Counted from the first letter of the stretch, positions 36,794 through 46,382 are shown. The stretch is 64,000 bases of DNA from Fuerstiella sp. (GCA_029245955.1 JAQWOH010000086.1:19770-83769), one strand, 5' to 3'. Notes: generated from the letters alone by a model not told the origin. Numbers and translations are program-made.

Positions 36794-37930
36794 TCAGCCC
36801 TGCTGCTGAAGATGCCCGAAAAGATTTCGTCGCACCGCCGGGTCCCTTATTTTCCAGACTGCACCGTCCGTAAAATAATGATGTATGTTGATTGCCAGGC
36901 TCAGCAGCATTGACAGTTGCCGGTGGGGATCGGCGGTCTTTGTGGCCGCCAGTACTCCATCAAAGGCAAGCGCACCGATCGCGACCAATAACACATAATA
37001 GCAGATGGTATGCCGCACGACGTGCCCATGATCACGTCCCGGCTGCTGACTGTATTGATTTATTTCCACCCGCAGCGGGAAAATGAGGTACTGCAGCGCG
37101 TGAGCGATCTGCAGCGCAAAGAACATTTTCGGATACAGGTAGATCAGAATGTACCATGCGTACGTTGCCAACCACGGAACAGATGCCTTGAACGCAGTCG
37201 CCGTATTGCCATTTTTTGCAATGCGATAAAAACCGTATATTCCCACACAGAAGGTGGCAGCAAGCATCCATAGCCAAGACGTATAGATCGTTTCCACGAG
37301 TGACGCCAGACCTGGATATAACCAGTCCATGACCGGCCGTATGTCATCGGACTGCAGCACCCAGAGAATGTGAAACACCAGCATCGCCCGAAAGCCGGAG
37401 CGTATCAGCACCCGATCTGTCGTCCCAAGTCGTACACCGCCAAGAAAAGCCAGAGAACAGGTCATGCCCCATGACTGACCGGTATAATGCCAGGCCAGCA
37501 TGATTACGGCCACAGGGAACAGCACGTCGATCATGCTCTGATTGGCCAGTCCCGGGAGTTCGGGCGGGTTACGGCCGGAAGTCAGCATGCCATACACAAA
37601 AATTCCCACCAAAAAAGCAGGCAGAACAATCGCCACCCAGAAATGCTTTCTGACATTCTCGCGTGTTCTGTAAAGAATTCGATAAGACGCCAGGAAGTGC
37701 GGCCAGTTAAGCAGAATGTTCGCGACCATGATCTCGCCGACGTCTATCTGCTGTCCCCAGGCCGGCGGTTTTCCCATGGCATAGATCAGGAAGCCCAGAA
37801 TTGTGATCAGGGATAACGCGCCGCCGCAGGTGACATCAACGAACGGAGATATAATCGCAGCAGCTCGGGACTGAGTAGGCGACTGCACACTCACGGCGTT
37901 GTTTCTCCTGATAGTCGGTATGACAAACAT
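36794..37930 (-). CDS. Polytopic membrane protein of unknown function
   Basis: About 378 residues with eight to ten hydrophobic segments. I do not recognise the family with certainty. Visible conserved-looking blocks are ILLNWPHFLASYRILYRTRE, AWHYTGQSWGMTCSLAFLGG, FFALQIAHALQYLIFPLRVE and, near the C-terminus, AINIHHYFTDGAVWKIRDPA. Histidines clustered in or near membrane helices (WPHF, AWHY, IAHALQY, IHHYF) could bind metal or heme; this is an inference. It is the upstream partner of the SGNH-TPR gene (4-bp gap, probably one operon). ATG 37930 is preferred to a GTG at 37975. Confidence 0.7.
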   Translation of the reverse strand: MFVIPTIRRNNAVSVQSPTQSRAAAIISPFVDVTCGGALSLITILGFLIYAMGKPPAWGQQIDVGEIMVANILLNWPHFLASYRILYRTRENVRKHFWVAIVLPAFLVGIFVYGMLTSGRNPPELPGLANQSMIDVLFPVAVIMLAWHYTGQSWGMTCSLAFLGGVRLGTTDRVLIRSGFRAMLVFHILWVLQSDDIRPVMDWLYPGLASLVETIYTSWLWMLAATFCVGIYGFYRIAKNGNTATAFKASVPWLATYAWYILIYLYPKMFFALQIAHALQYLIFPLRVEINQYSQQPGRDHGHVVRHTICYYVLLVAIGALAFDGVLAATKTADPHRQLSMLLSLAINIHHYFTDGAVWKIRDPAVRRNLFGHLQQQG

Positions 37931-38158
37931 GTGAGTGTATGGTTCGCGATCCGAGTCGGCAATCGGAGCATGCACGATGACGTGTCATGACACGTCGTAA
38001 GAAACCACCGGCAGGAAGGGGCCGATGTTCCGGGCACCGATCTGATTCAAGTCAGATGCCCGGTTCTGAACTGGCAATCGTACAACGTCGAAAAACGCGA
38101 TGTGCCCTCAGTGCACGACTGGCCGTGTTTCCGCGAATTTCGCGGATGATGACTGACG

Positions 38159-40000
38159 TCATTCGGGAAATTCGATTGGGCGGTTGTCTCGCTGATGATA
38201 CCGCCGCACCGCTTCCTCGTGGTTGGCGGTACCATCCGGATTCAGAAGGACGGACCGAATATCAACCCCCTGGAACGATCTCTGCTGTTTCGACCATTGC
38301 TGCAAAATCCGCTCCGCTGCTTTACGTCTTTTTGCCGCGGGCGCGAGAAAGTCGTAGTCAACATCCTCGAACCCATCGTAGGTTCGAATGGTCCTTTCCG
38401 CGATAAAACGCACGACTGAATAGGAATCGTCCAGTAAATGAGTCAGCAGTGGCACTTGCCATTGATCCCCCGATGTTTTTTTGGCATCGGTTGACGCAAA
38501 GGCGTTGGCCATCACCGCACGCTGTACGGCGTCGCCGGAAAGCAGATAATCGACCGCGGCAGAGAGGTCGGGTGTCTTTGCATCGACGTCCGGGTTCACG
38601 TGTGTGATGTCGTACCACTTATGGAGCTGGTCATCAGTCCACGCCAGGGTTTTGTCAAGGTGGCAGAGATTGCAGGCGTTGGGGCGATCAGGCGCCCCCA
38701 ATGAGGGGCTGTCAATACGGTGGCTGCGAATGGATTTCAGCAGCCCGAAACTTGTGTGAGGCATGTGGCAGTTCAGACAGTTGGATCCTGGCGAGGATGA
38801 ACCATGGTGTGTGTGTTCCGTAATGCGAGTCTCATATTCTGAGTGGCATTGCAAACATGCTCTGGAGGACCTCATTCCGGGTCGTAGCTGGTCGGAACGA
38901 TCTTCATAGCTGTGCATGGAATGACACGTGGTACAGGAAATGCTGCCATTTCTGTAGCAATCGGCATCCTGCATAGCGGTGAATTCACGTCCCCCGAGAC
39001 GCATAGTTCCATCCGACCAGTAGCCGTTCAATAGATGGGAACTTTGTTGGACATGTTCGTCTTTGAAATTATGCATATATCGGGTTTTGTGAATGTCGTC
39101 GCCGGCACGATATTCCAGTCCGTTCATTAAGAAGCCGGGAAGATCGGTAAATGAGAACTGGCTGTGACATCGGCCGCATATCTGGGATGACCGGCGATGG
39201 CCCAGATTTGTTGGATTGACCATGCTGACGTCAGGTGGTTGTGATTCTTCTGATGGCTTCTGTCGGTGAAAATCAACATGCTCCCGACCGGGGCCATGGC
39301 ACGCTTCGCACGCAATTCCAAAGTCAACCACTGTTGTGTCGTAACGTTCTGTTGTGAGATCCCTGTCCGGTCGGCCGCGGACAGCGTGGCATTGTATGCA
39401 GGAATCATTCCAGCGACTGATTCTCGCGTGTTCAGACGGTGGTGTCAGAAACGAGTCTTCCACCGGAATCCATCGATCTCGGTTGATGTGAAACACAAAG
39501 GGCACTCGCCACAGCTGGTTGTCCAGCCGGCTGTTGATCCAATACGCCTGATAATGGTGACTTCCGGTGGTCATTACGATCTGGCGTTCGACCTGTCGGG
39601 CAGTGGACGTATGAAACGTTGATCCTCTTCGTTCGGCTTCCGCTTGCTCGTCGATATCCGGGAGACTGACGAAGAACTGTTTTTTGCGGCGGAAAAATCT
39701 GTATGTGCCCCCTCGGTCGGTGAAGGTCTCACCCGCGAATGGAGCAACGACAGCTTCCGGCGAGGCAACCTGAGTCATGGAACGATGGTAGCTTCGATGC
39801 CATGTCGCATGCTCTTTGACGTGACATTCGGTGCAGGTCTCCGCTCCCGCAAATTCATCATCTGCTCCCTGCGGGGGCACACTCCCGATGAGCGTGGGGG
39901 CAGCGGGACGCGCAGGATCATGGTCTTGGGGCGGTGAACGGAGCCAGGAGACTGTCACCGCGGCACCAATCGTTATGAGGAAAAACAGCAGAATCCGCAT
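38159..40000 (-). CDS. Octaheme cytochrome c with C-terminal HEAT-like helices
   Basis: A 613-residue exported cytochrome. An N-terminal anchor (LLFFLITIGAAVTVSWL) is followed by eight CxxCH motifs: CTECH (56-60), CIQCH, CEACH, CGRCH, CTTCH, CLQCH, CLNCH and CNLCH. Spacing and several distal His residues (TWHRSYHRSM, THHGSSSPG) resemble the c554 and tetraheme-like multiheme families. After about residue 470 there are no further CxxCH; instead a helical segment (AAVDYLLSGDAVQRAVMANA, LTHLLDDSYSVVRFIAERTI) looks like HEAT repeats. It probably passes electrons in the periplasm or at the surface. Partner and acceptor are not known. Confidence 0.9.
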   Translation of the reverse strand: MRILLFFLITIGAAVTVSWLRSPPQDHDPARPAAPTLIGSVPPQGADDEFAGAETCTECHVKEHATWHRSYHRSMTQVASPEAVVAPFAGETFTDRGGTYRFFRRKKQFFVSLPDIDEQAEAERRGSTFHTSTARQVERQIVMTTGSHHYQAYWINSRLDNQLWRVPFVFHINRDRWIPVEDSFLTPPSEHARISRWNDSCIQCHAVRGRPDRDLTTERYDTTVVDFGIACEACHGPGREHVDFHRQKPSEESQPPDVSMVNPTNLGHRRSSQICGRCHSQFSFTDLPGFLMNGLEYRAGDDIHKTRYMHNFKDEHVQQSSHLLNGYWSDGTMRLGGREFTAMQDADCYRNGSISCTTCHSMHSYEDRSDQLRPGMRSSRACLQCHSEYETRITEHTHHGSSSPGSNCLNCHMPHTSFGLLKSIRSHRIDSPSLGAPDRPNACNLCHLDKTLAWTDDQLHKWYDITHVNPDVDAKTPDLSAAVDYLLSGDAVQRAVMANAFASTDAKKTSGDQWQVPLLTHLLDDSYSVVRFIAERTIRTYDGFEDVDYDFLAPAAKRRKAAERILQQWSKQQRSFQGVDIRSVLLNPDGTANHEEAVRRYHQRDNRPIEFPE

Positions 40001-40298
40001 TGATCGCTGTCTTCAAAAGGCCGTGGAATGCTTAACCAACATGCTAACTGTGGCACGGTACACGTTCAACAGGGACCTGTCGTAAACAGCGGTCGATCGA
40101 CAGCAGCGACTGCGCAGTTGGTCTCGGATTTTGCCTTTTTGCTGAGCTAACGGAAAACGATTTCATAGAACGTCGTTATTGATCTGCAGCGTCGGTGCGG
40201 TACGGTTCTGTTTGCAGGGTGAAAACGCAGCGGTATTTCTTATTCTCGGGTATTTTGTGTCGATTTGTTCCACAATGTCGCCATGTGCGTTTGATTTC
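40001..40298. other. Gap upstream of the prepilin promoter
   Basis: Roughly 300 bases between the octaheme cytochrome start (minus) and the promoter at 40299. No gene recognised; it becomes T-rich from about 40130. A promoter for the cytochrome gene is expected here but no clear boxes were seen. Confidence 0.4.
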
Positions 40299-40327
40299 TT
40301 GACAATTAACAAATAGGCATTTATGCT
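40299..40327 (+). promoter_or_regulatory. Sigma-70-type promoter for the DUF1559 gene
   Basis: A perfect TTGACA (40299-40304) is followed after exactly 17 bases by TATGCT (40322-40327), close to the TATAAT consensus, in an A+T-rich context. Transcription would start near 40335, leaving about 60 bases of leader before the ATG at 40395. This is the clearest promoter in the window. Confidence 0.75.
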
Positions 40328-40394
40328 CACCTTAACCGCTTTTCTATGTACTGGTGAGCCTTGTCTTTATATTTTTTTTTGGGAGAGTCGAAAC

Positions 40395-41423
40395 ATGAAA
40401 AAACGATTACGTGGTTTCACACTAATTGAGTTGTTGGTGGTCATCGCTATCATCGCGATTCTTATTGCACTTCTGCTTCCTGCTGTGCAGCAGGCTCGCG
40501 AAGCGGCTCGAAGAACCCAGTGCAAAAACAACCTGAAACAAATCGGGTTGGCGCTGCACAACTATCATGATATTTATGGCGCGTTCCCACCTGCCCGCGT
40601 TCGGACTTATGGCAGTGGAATCCAGTCTTGGAACACGAGCAATGTCAGCTGGGGCGCTCGAATTCTTGCCCAGATAGACGGCGCTCCGTTGTTTAACCAG
40701 ATCAACTGGGACCAAGCAAAAGGTAATTCCACGGCGAGCGGCCATAATGCCAATCCGGATGGTGCGATGCGTCAGCGACTGGCTGCTTTCCGCTGTCCTT
40801 CAGATGCCGAAAACGGAGCAGGCAAGTCGTTCGACCTGCCCGACGGAAGTGGTGTCGTCCGTGGTGCTGCTGCCAATGGCAACTACGGCCATACCAACTA
40901 CGTTGCAAATCTCGGGAACTACGCACGACTGCAGCCGCAGAATAACAACGGTCGGATCAGCCGGTTTGACGGTATGATGAGCGAAGTGTCAAAGGTCAGA
41001 ATTCGGGACGTCACCGATGGTACGTCCAACACTCTGCTGTGTTCGGAAGTTCGGATCGGATTCCCTCACCGACGCAGCAATCCAAGTGAGTCAGGTCCGA
41101 ACACATCACTCGGACGAATCTTTACCTGTCCACAGAATGGCAATCGTGAAGGAAATTCCTTCCGCCAGACCGGTAATTCATGGTTTTATGGCGAACGTCC
41201 GAACTCTGTCGTCTTTACGACACATGTCGGGCCGAATTCAAGGCTTTATGACTGCGGCAGCAACACAGACCGAGCAATGTTTGCTGCACGCAGTGCCCAT
41301 GTCGGTGGAGTTCAATGTACACTGGCTGATGGTTCTGTTCGTTTCGCGAGCGAAAACATCGATCTTGGCGTCTGGAAGTTTCTTGGCAGTCGCCACGATG
41401 GCGAGTCACTGGGCGAATGGTAA
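40395..41423 (+). CDS. DUF1559 prepilin-type protein
   Basis: A 342-residue secreted or pilus-like protein. ATG 40395 starts MKKRLRGFTLIELLVVIAII, a type IV prepilin leader cleaved by prepilin peptidase between Gly and Phe-Thr-Leu. It continues with LLLPAVQQAREAARRTQCKN and NLKQIGLALHNYHDIYGAFP, both diagnostic for DUF1559, and ends with the H-X9-DG motif (AHVGGVQCTLADGSVRFAS). A GGGAG ribosome site lies upstream. The family is hugely expanded in planctomycetes, with unknown role. It is followed closely by a small acidic lipoprotein gene and a terminator. Confidence 0.95.
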   Translation: MKKRLRGFTLIELLVVIAIIAILIALLLPAVQQAREAARRTQCKNNLKQIGLALHNYHDIYGAFPPARVRTYGSGIQSWNTSNVSWGARILAQIDGAPLFNQINWDQAKGNSTASGHNANPDGAMRQRLAAFRCPSDAENGAGKSFDLPDGSGVVRGAAANGNYGHTNYVANLGNYARLQPQNNNGRISRFDGMMSEVSKVRIRDVTDGTSNTLLCSEVRIGFPHRRSNPSESGPNTSLGRIFTCPQNGNREGNSFRQTGNSWFYGERPNSVVFTTHVGPNSRLYDCGSNTDRAMFAARSAHVGGVQCTLADGSVRFASENIDLGVWKFLGSRHDGESLGEW

Positions 41424-41472
41424 GCCCTTGTTTCTATCTTGGTTTTCTGTCTCTGTACTTGAGAGGTTAATA

Positions 41473-41658
41473 ATGCGTGCTCTGCGATCATTCCTCCTGG
41501 CGTTCTCGCTGGTTTTGCTGCCGATACTGGCCGGATGTGGTGGCGGTGTTGAAACCGGCACTGCTGTTGATGAAGCTACTGCGAGTGAAGACTCCACGTC
41601 AGGCATGACCGAGGCAGAAGTGGAAGAATTTGAAGAGGGTGAGGAAGGCGAAGAGTAG
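41473..41658 (+). CDS. Small acidic lipoprotein
   Basis: A 61-residue protein with a lipoprotein signal peptide ending in the lipobox LAGC (SFLLAFSLVLLPILAGCGGG). The mature part is very acidic, ending in EEFEEGEEGEE. ATG 41473 is backed by GAGAGG six bases upstream. It sits 49 bp after the DUF1559 stop and before a strong terminator, so both are probably co-transcribed. Tiny lipoproteins next to DUF1559 genes are common in planctomycetes; role unknown. Confidence 0.85.
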   Translation: MRALRSFLLAFSLVLLPILAGCGGGVETGTAVDEATASEDSTSGMTEAEVEEFEEGEEGEE

Positions 41659-41697
41659 AAGCTTTTCTGACCGACCTTCATCGCTGTGATAACTTAG

Positions 41698-41727
41698 GGT
41701 GGACCCAGTATGGGTCCACCTTTTTTT
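41698..41727 (+). terminator. Rho-independent terminator after the prepilin unit
   Basis: A perfect 10-bp stem (GGTGGACCCA, 41698-41707, pairing with TGGGTCCACC, 41711-41720) with a GTA loop is followed directly by seven T residues (41721-41727). It lies 39 bp past the lipoprotein stop and closes the prepilin unit. Confidence 0.93.
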
Positions 41728-42194
41728 ATGGTGGAAGTTCCTTCGTCGTTTCCAAATACAGCGTCACAAGCCGTTTTGAAACAGTTGTCTTACGATCTTT
41801 GAGAACCCGAAAACAAGAGCCAGAGATTCCGAAAAATCCGAATGCAAAGATATCAGTCGCGTGGGGTTTCGAAGTAAATACTGATTTTCCGCTCTTCATC
41901 GAATGGTCACGTGTGACCGGGCTGTTCCTGAACAGGTATTCCATGCAGGTGTGACCTGTTCAAGGCATGCCGTGTGGAAAGGGTGTTGGAAATGGGGCCA
42001 TGAGACGTAACCGTAAAACATCTGTGTCGGTGTTCTTGTAATTACATTTAGAATTACCTGGCACTGACAACGTTGGTTGGTCGACGGAACGCCGTGAGTG
42101 TTGCGTAGACACGTTGTGATAATTCGCCGTCCGTCCGTCCGTCCGGTTGGGGCGTCCATTTGGGTCGCCGTCCGGAGGTTTCCGCTGGCATTCG
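41728..42194. other. Intergenic gap with a CCGT microrepeat
   Basis: About 465 bases between the terminator and the next gene. The only structure seen is four tandem CCGT units (42127-42142), close to the following gene. GGAGG at 42174-42178 could be a distant ribosome site. No gene recognised. Confidence 0.5.
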
Positions 42195-44255
42195 ATGATT
42201 TTGCACACCAGTCATGCCTTGTCTCCGTCTGACGAAGGAAATTTCAACCTAACCGTCGGTTTCCCGATCGGCGCTGCGGCGTTGGTGCTGAGCCTGCAGC
42301 CACTTTCGAATGTTGAGTTGTGGTGGCAATTGGTTCGAGGCAGAACGGTGATGAGCGGAGAATGGGCGCCGTCGCGATTCCTGCTGAGCCATGAGGTGCT
42401 TGCGAACGGTGACTGGCTGAACGGTACAATTGCGTGGGGCGTTTTTCTGTGGGGCGGTATTGCGGGATTGATGGTGCTGAAGATCTTCGTGGCACTTTTC
42501 ACGGGGGGGCGACTGCTGAAAAAGTGTGGCCGCAGTTTTCAGAGAACGTTCTTTTGTTTGACGCTACTGGTGGCCGTTCAGCCGGTATTTGACCCGTCGT
42601 CTTCCACGTTTGATTTCTTGAGTATCCTGTTGGTGGCTGCACTGGCGCAGAAACAGCGGTACTTTTCGATTGCCGCCTGGGCCGTCGTCTGGGCTAATTT
42701 TTCGACGGGCGCCATTTGGGTGATCCCCGTATTTGTGGCCTTCGTGCATCATGGACGTATGGTTGGCGTCCGCGGTACTGCGATATGGGTGTGTGCTCTA
42801 TTGGTCTGCCTGAGTCTTACACCACGAGGCCCATTGAGTGCAGTGGACATGCTTGTCCTGGCGGTCCCATGGTTGTTCAACGAAGCAGTATTCCTGACTG
42901 GAACCGGCTATTCAAACAGTCCTGTTACCATGTCAGTTATGGCTGCCATATTTATGGGTCTCTCTGCGCTGGTATTGCCTGGTACCGTAAGGTCACGAAA
43001 AATTATCGTGGTCGTTCTGACCGGCGTTGGTGTGATGACGGCAAGGTACCTTCCACTGGCAGCCACCGTCAGCGGTTTAATTCTGATCGATCTTCCGGAC
43101 AATGTTCGACTGAAGAAGCTGTCTCATTTCAAAGGGATGCGCGTGGTGGTCTCGGCAATTGCTGCGACCATCGTTATCTGGAACGTTGCCGGAGGAATCG
43201 GCGGTCGCAGTGATCGTCTTGGCTGGGGGATAGCGGATAGTATAGATCTGAGATTTACAGAGAGAGATCTTCAACAGCATCAGAACAGCCATCTTAAGGC
43301 TCACTGCACTGATGTGAACGGTGCGGGCCTGTTGTTGATGGCCTGCCGATCTGTGCAGGTTCTTGATGTACCGGAAGCGGCGATCAGAGGTGACAGATTG
43401 CAGGAGTTCTGGCTGATGAATCACGATCTGGCGACTGGACGCAAGGTTTCCTTCATTCGCCAGAATGGTACTGAGGGCGGTTGGTGGTGTGAGTTGATCA
43501 ATAAAGATGTGTCTCTCCTGGTCGTTTCCCCGAAGCGCCAAGCGGTTCTAACCTCTTTGGAGCCGACGTTGTGGAAGCCGTTATCTCTGGATTCTCCGCA
43601 ACTGGTTTTCGGCGTTGCCGGCATACGCCGATTCAATTCTCAGATTCTCACGACAAGGTCACAGCGTGACCTGTTTGAGTATGGCGGCTGGCGGCACGAA
43701 CTATATTGCCGGACATCTGTGCCGTCGCACACTGACCTTTGGGCGGCAACAACGGGATTCCTGGATGTCCGCGCGGATATTCGTCAGGCTGGAGTCTTCC
43801 GAGCGATGGCGATGAATGTCGCCGCAGTGCGAACGATTCTCCCCGTTCTTGACTTCGGTGGCAGGCCGTCATGTCAACAGGAGTTTCTGAAGATTCAGCA
43901 ACAGTTTGCCTGGTACGAATGGCTGAACAGCGGACAGGTCAGCGCGCTGCGTCGTCAGGTGCTGCACCGTCTGCAGTCCGAGGTGTCCGTGCCGGGCGTG
44001 CCTGAAGGTGAACTGGTCTCCGACAAAACAGCCGCGATTCCCAATGATGCCATTCTTTCATACTGTTCCGGTGACTTAACTGCAGCGACAGCAGCCCTGA
44101 CCTCACAAACGGTCGAGGCACAGTATGCGAAACACGTTTTTCAGTGGGAATCCGGCGACAGCCGGAACGCGGACACAACTCTGAGTATGATGGAGGCTGC
44201 ATACCCGGATCACCCATTAACAGCCATGATACGATTGCAACGCGATGTCCAGTAA
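42195..44255 (+). CDS. Large membrane protein, glycosyltransferase-39-like topology
   Basis: About 686 residues. The N-terminal half has nine or more hydrophobic segments and opens with ELWWQLVRGRTVMSGEWAPS, which recalls the WWHL-x-GR motif of large bacterial membrane proteins of the dolichyl-phosphate-mannose transferase-like type. The C-terminal half (after about 340) is soluble and helix-rich at the end (QYAKHVFQWESGDSRNADTT). I cannot assign an enzyme activity. The ATG at 42195 is chosen because it begins shortly before the first helix; a TTG at 42147 is possible. It overlaps the following cytochrome gene by 11 bp, suggesting coupled expression. Confidence 0.65.
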   Translation: MILHTSHALSPSDEGNFNLTVGFPIGAAALVLSLQPLSNVELWWQLVRGRTVMSGEWAPSRFLLSHEVLANGDWLNGTIAWGVFLWGGIAGLMVLKIFVALFTGGRLLKKCGRSFQRTFFCLTLLVAVQPVFDPSSSTFDFLSILLVAALAQKQRYFSIAAWAVVWANFSTGAIWVIPVFVAFVHHGRMVGVRGTAIWVCALLVCLSLTPRGPLSAVDMLVLAVPWLFNEAVFLTGTGYSNSPVTMSVMAAIFMGLSALVLPGTVRSRKIIVVVLTGVGVMTARYLPLAATVSGLILIDLPDNVRLKKLSHFKGMRVVVSAIAATIVIWNVAGGIGGRSDRLGWGIADSIDLRFTERDLQQHQNSHLKAHCTDVNGAGLLLMACRSVQVLDVPEAAIRGDRLQEFWLMNHDLATGRKVSFIRQNGTEGGWWCELINKDVSLLVVSPKRQAVLTSLEPTLWKPLSLDSPQLVFGVAGIRRFNSQILTTRSQRDLFEYGGWRHELYCRTSVPSHTDLWAATTGFLDVRADIRQAGVFRAMAMNVAAVRTILPVLDFGGRPSCQQEFLKIQQQFAWYEWLNSGQVSALRRQVLHRLQSEVSVPGVPEGELVSDKTAAIPNDAILSYCSGDLTAATAALTSQTVEAQYAKHVFQWESGDSRNADTTLSMMEAAYPDHPLTAMIRLQRDVQ

Positions 44256-45378
44256 CGTGGAGACGCCCAGGAATGGAACAGGCACTGAGCGGGGTGTCCA
44301 CCGATATGCGGTTGCCGTGTCAGGGCTGACGTTCGTCACCGTTGTCTTTGCACTGATGATTGTTCCGCGATCGGCAGTGCAATTGCCGGACCATGTCTTT
44401 CCACTGAACTCTGCCGGAATCGCACCCGTCTCTGAGGAGAAATGTTTCTCCTGTCATGAAGACCATGTGGTTCGATTTGAAGAGGCTCCCCACCACAACA
44501 CTTTACTTCCCGGAGACGATCCGCTGGTCACTGAATTATTGAACGGGAAGACATTCACGGACGCCGATTCGGGCGCTGAATTTCGATATGCGCGGCGGGA
44601 TAAGTCTGTTTGGCTGGAATCCAGCCGACGTTCACGTCCTCTGCGCGTGGACTGGCTGTTTGGGTCGGGGCACCACGCGCGGACGCCCGTGACGGTTGTG
44701 GAAAATCCCGGTGGCGGCACATCTGTTCTTCAGCATGTGATGTCGTGGTACCCAGACGACGCAATCGGGTGGACGCTTGGCCTGACTGAGGAGCAGCGTG
44801 ATCGACCCGGCATTGAGGGCGTTGCGCAACCGCACACGGCACAGGAAAGCCGGTCTTGTCTGATGTGTCACACTACGTGGCTTCCGGAAACCGAGGATCG
44901 TCTTGACCTGGCCCGAACGCTTCCGAATGTTTCGTGTACTCGCTGTCATACTCAGGCGGAAGCACATGTTACTCATGCGGAGAACGGAAACATTCAGGAT
45001 TGGTCTGCATTAACACCTCTGGAGTCGGTGAACCGTTGTGGTGAGTGTCATCGTCGGGCAGACCACTTTACTGCTGATGAACTGTCGACTTCGAATGAAC
45101 TCCTGGTTCGTTTTGCCAGTGCCAGTCTCGTACAGACCTCGTGCTTTGTGAATCAGTTGCCGGAAACGCGGTTTGACTGCATGACATGTCATGATCCTCA
45201 TGAACGAGCGTCTGCGAATCCCGTTTTTTACGATCAGCGGTGTATCGTCTGCCATCAATCCAATGCAGTCTGCAGTTTCTCTGAAACGACCGATGAATGT
45301 ATTTCCTGTCATATGCCGAAAATTGAGATTCACGAGGGGCTCAAGTTTACGGATCACTGGATTCGTATACGGGACTGA
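44245..45378 (+). CDS. Heptaheme cytochrome c
   Basis: A 377-residue membrane-anchored cytochrome. An N-terminal helix (VAVSGLTFVTVVFALMIV) precedes seven CxxCH motifs: CFSCH, CLMCH, CTRCH, CGECH, CMTCH, CIVCH and CISCH. The order and spacing match the other cytochrome (38159-40000), except that the C-terminal helical extension is absent. EAPHHNTLLPGDDPLVTELL and HMPKIEIHEGLKFTDHWIR (last) resemble nitrite- or c554-like multiheme proteins. Its start overlaps the end of the preceding membrane-protein gene. Physiological donor and acceptor are unknown. Confidence 0.9.
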   Translation: MSSNVETPRNGTGTERGVHRYAVAVSGLTFVTVVFALMIVPRSAVQLPDHVFPLNSAGIAPVSEEKCFSCHEDHVVRFEEAPHHNTLLPGDDPLVTELLNGKTFTDADSGAEFRYARRDKSVWLESSRRSRPLRVDWLFGSGHHARTPVTVVENPGGGTSVLQHVMSWYPDDAIGWTLGLTEEQRDRPGIEGVAQPHTAQESRSCLMCHTTWLPETEDRLDLARTLPNVSCTRCHTQAEAHVTHAENGNIQDWSALTPLESVNRCGECHRRADHFTADELSTSNELLVRFASASLVQTSCFVNQLPETRFDCMTCHDPHERASANPVFYDQRCIVCHQSNAVCSFSETTDECISCHMPKIEIHEGLKFTDHWIRIRD

Positions 45379-45557
45379 TTTGCATTTGACGTCCAACAGA
45401 GGCAACTGTCGGTGCCAATAAACGTTCGAAAACAACGTATGACGTTGACCGGGCACGACAAAGACGAAGCTGAGAATGACTGAATCGTCGGGTCTGCATC
45501 TGACAGCAAACCTGCGTGTTCAAAGCGTGACTCAGGAGTGTCATTTCAGAGATACGC

Positions 45558-46382
45558 TTAAAGGTCCTTTCCCAGAAAGCCGCTCAGCCCTGGCAGGTTG
45601 TCGGTATTGATCAGGTCGACGCCTGCTCTGTCAAGAGCCTCCCATACAGAAGGCTGGTCGGGTGTCGCCCAGAAACGAACGCGGCGGTTTCTGCTGTGCG
45701 CCTGTTGTATGATCCTTTGCAGTTTCATTTGGTCGGCCGCTGGCAGTTTTCCTTCGCCGCGCCATTCAAAGTGCTTTCGCCAGTTGTCGCTGATCAAGGG
45801 CAGCAAATGCGACGGCTGTTTGCTTTTCAGGTCCGACAGTCTGCCATCAATGCCAACGTAACGAAGTGAATCGCCCGCAATCACGTGGTATGGTCGGTTT
45901 CCACTGACAACTGCGGTGACAGCCTTTTTATGGAAATGGCCTTTCTCAGTGCGAGAGAAAATGTCATCGTATCGCTGCAGCACTCGATGTAGTGCCCGAT
46001 AGGTTGTTTCACCATCGGACTTTATGTCGATAAGCAGCGTGAATGACGGACCATTGGGGTACACGTGACCGTCATGCTGTTTCACACGCACGCGCAGTGG
46101 CTCAAGGTACAGTTGTTCCAGTGTGTTTTTCGCAGTCAGTTCGGAGCGTGTGTGCGCGACCAGCAGTTTTCCCTGCACCAGAAATATATCCGCCTCAACG
46201 CTGCAGAAGCCGTACTGCAGCGCGTCAAGCAGAGGGCGGTCGTGGAGATAATCGTTGTGGGCGTGGGCCTGTGGAAGAGCAATTGTGGATTCGACGGCCG
46301 TAGCACAGGGGCCCGTGTGCGGCAACCCGGCAACGGCCATCACGATAGAAAGGCAGGTCATACGAGCGGGGCTGAGTTTCAT
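45558..46382 (-). CDS. Exported PI-PLC/GDPD-like phosphodiesterase
   Basis: A 274-residue TIM-barrel phosphodiesterase-like protein. ATG 46382 is chosen since it opens a signal peptide (ARMTCLSIVMAVAGLP). The active-site region has QAHAHNDYLHDRPLLDAL, FCSVEADIFLVQGKLLVAHT, FTLLIDIKSDGETTY and VDLINTDNLPGLSGFL, consistent with the phosphatidylinositol-specific phospholipase C/glycerophosphodiester phosphodiesterase superfamily. It is distinct from the GDPD gene at 12854. Substrate unknown. Confidence 0.82.
   Translation of the reverse strand: MKLSPARMTCLSIVMAVAGLPHTGPCATAVESTIALPQAHAHNDYLHDRPLLDALQYGFCSVEADIFLVQGKLLVAHTRSELTAKNTLEQLYLEPLRVRVKQHDGHVYPNGPSFTLLIDIKSDGETTYRALHRVLQRYDDIFSRTEKGHFHKKAVTAVVSGNRPYHVIAGDSLRYVGIDGRLSDLKSKQPSHLLPLISDNWRKHFEWRGEGKLPAADQMKLQRIIQQAHSRNRRVRFWATPDQPSVWEALDRAGVDLINTDNLPGLSGFLGKDL

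Noticed and set aside
42127..42142. Four CCGT units as a possible CRISPR or regulatory array
   Set aside because: A simple tetranucleotide run without spacers; recorded only as a microrepeat.
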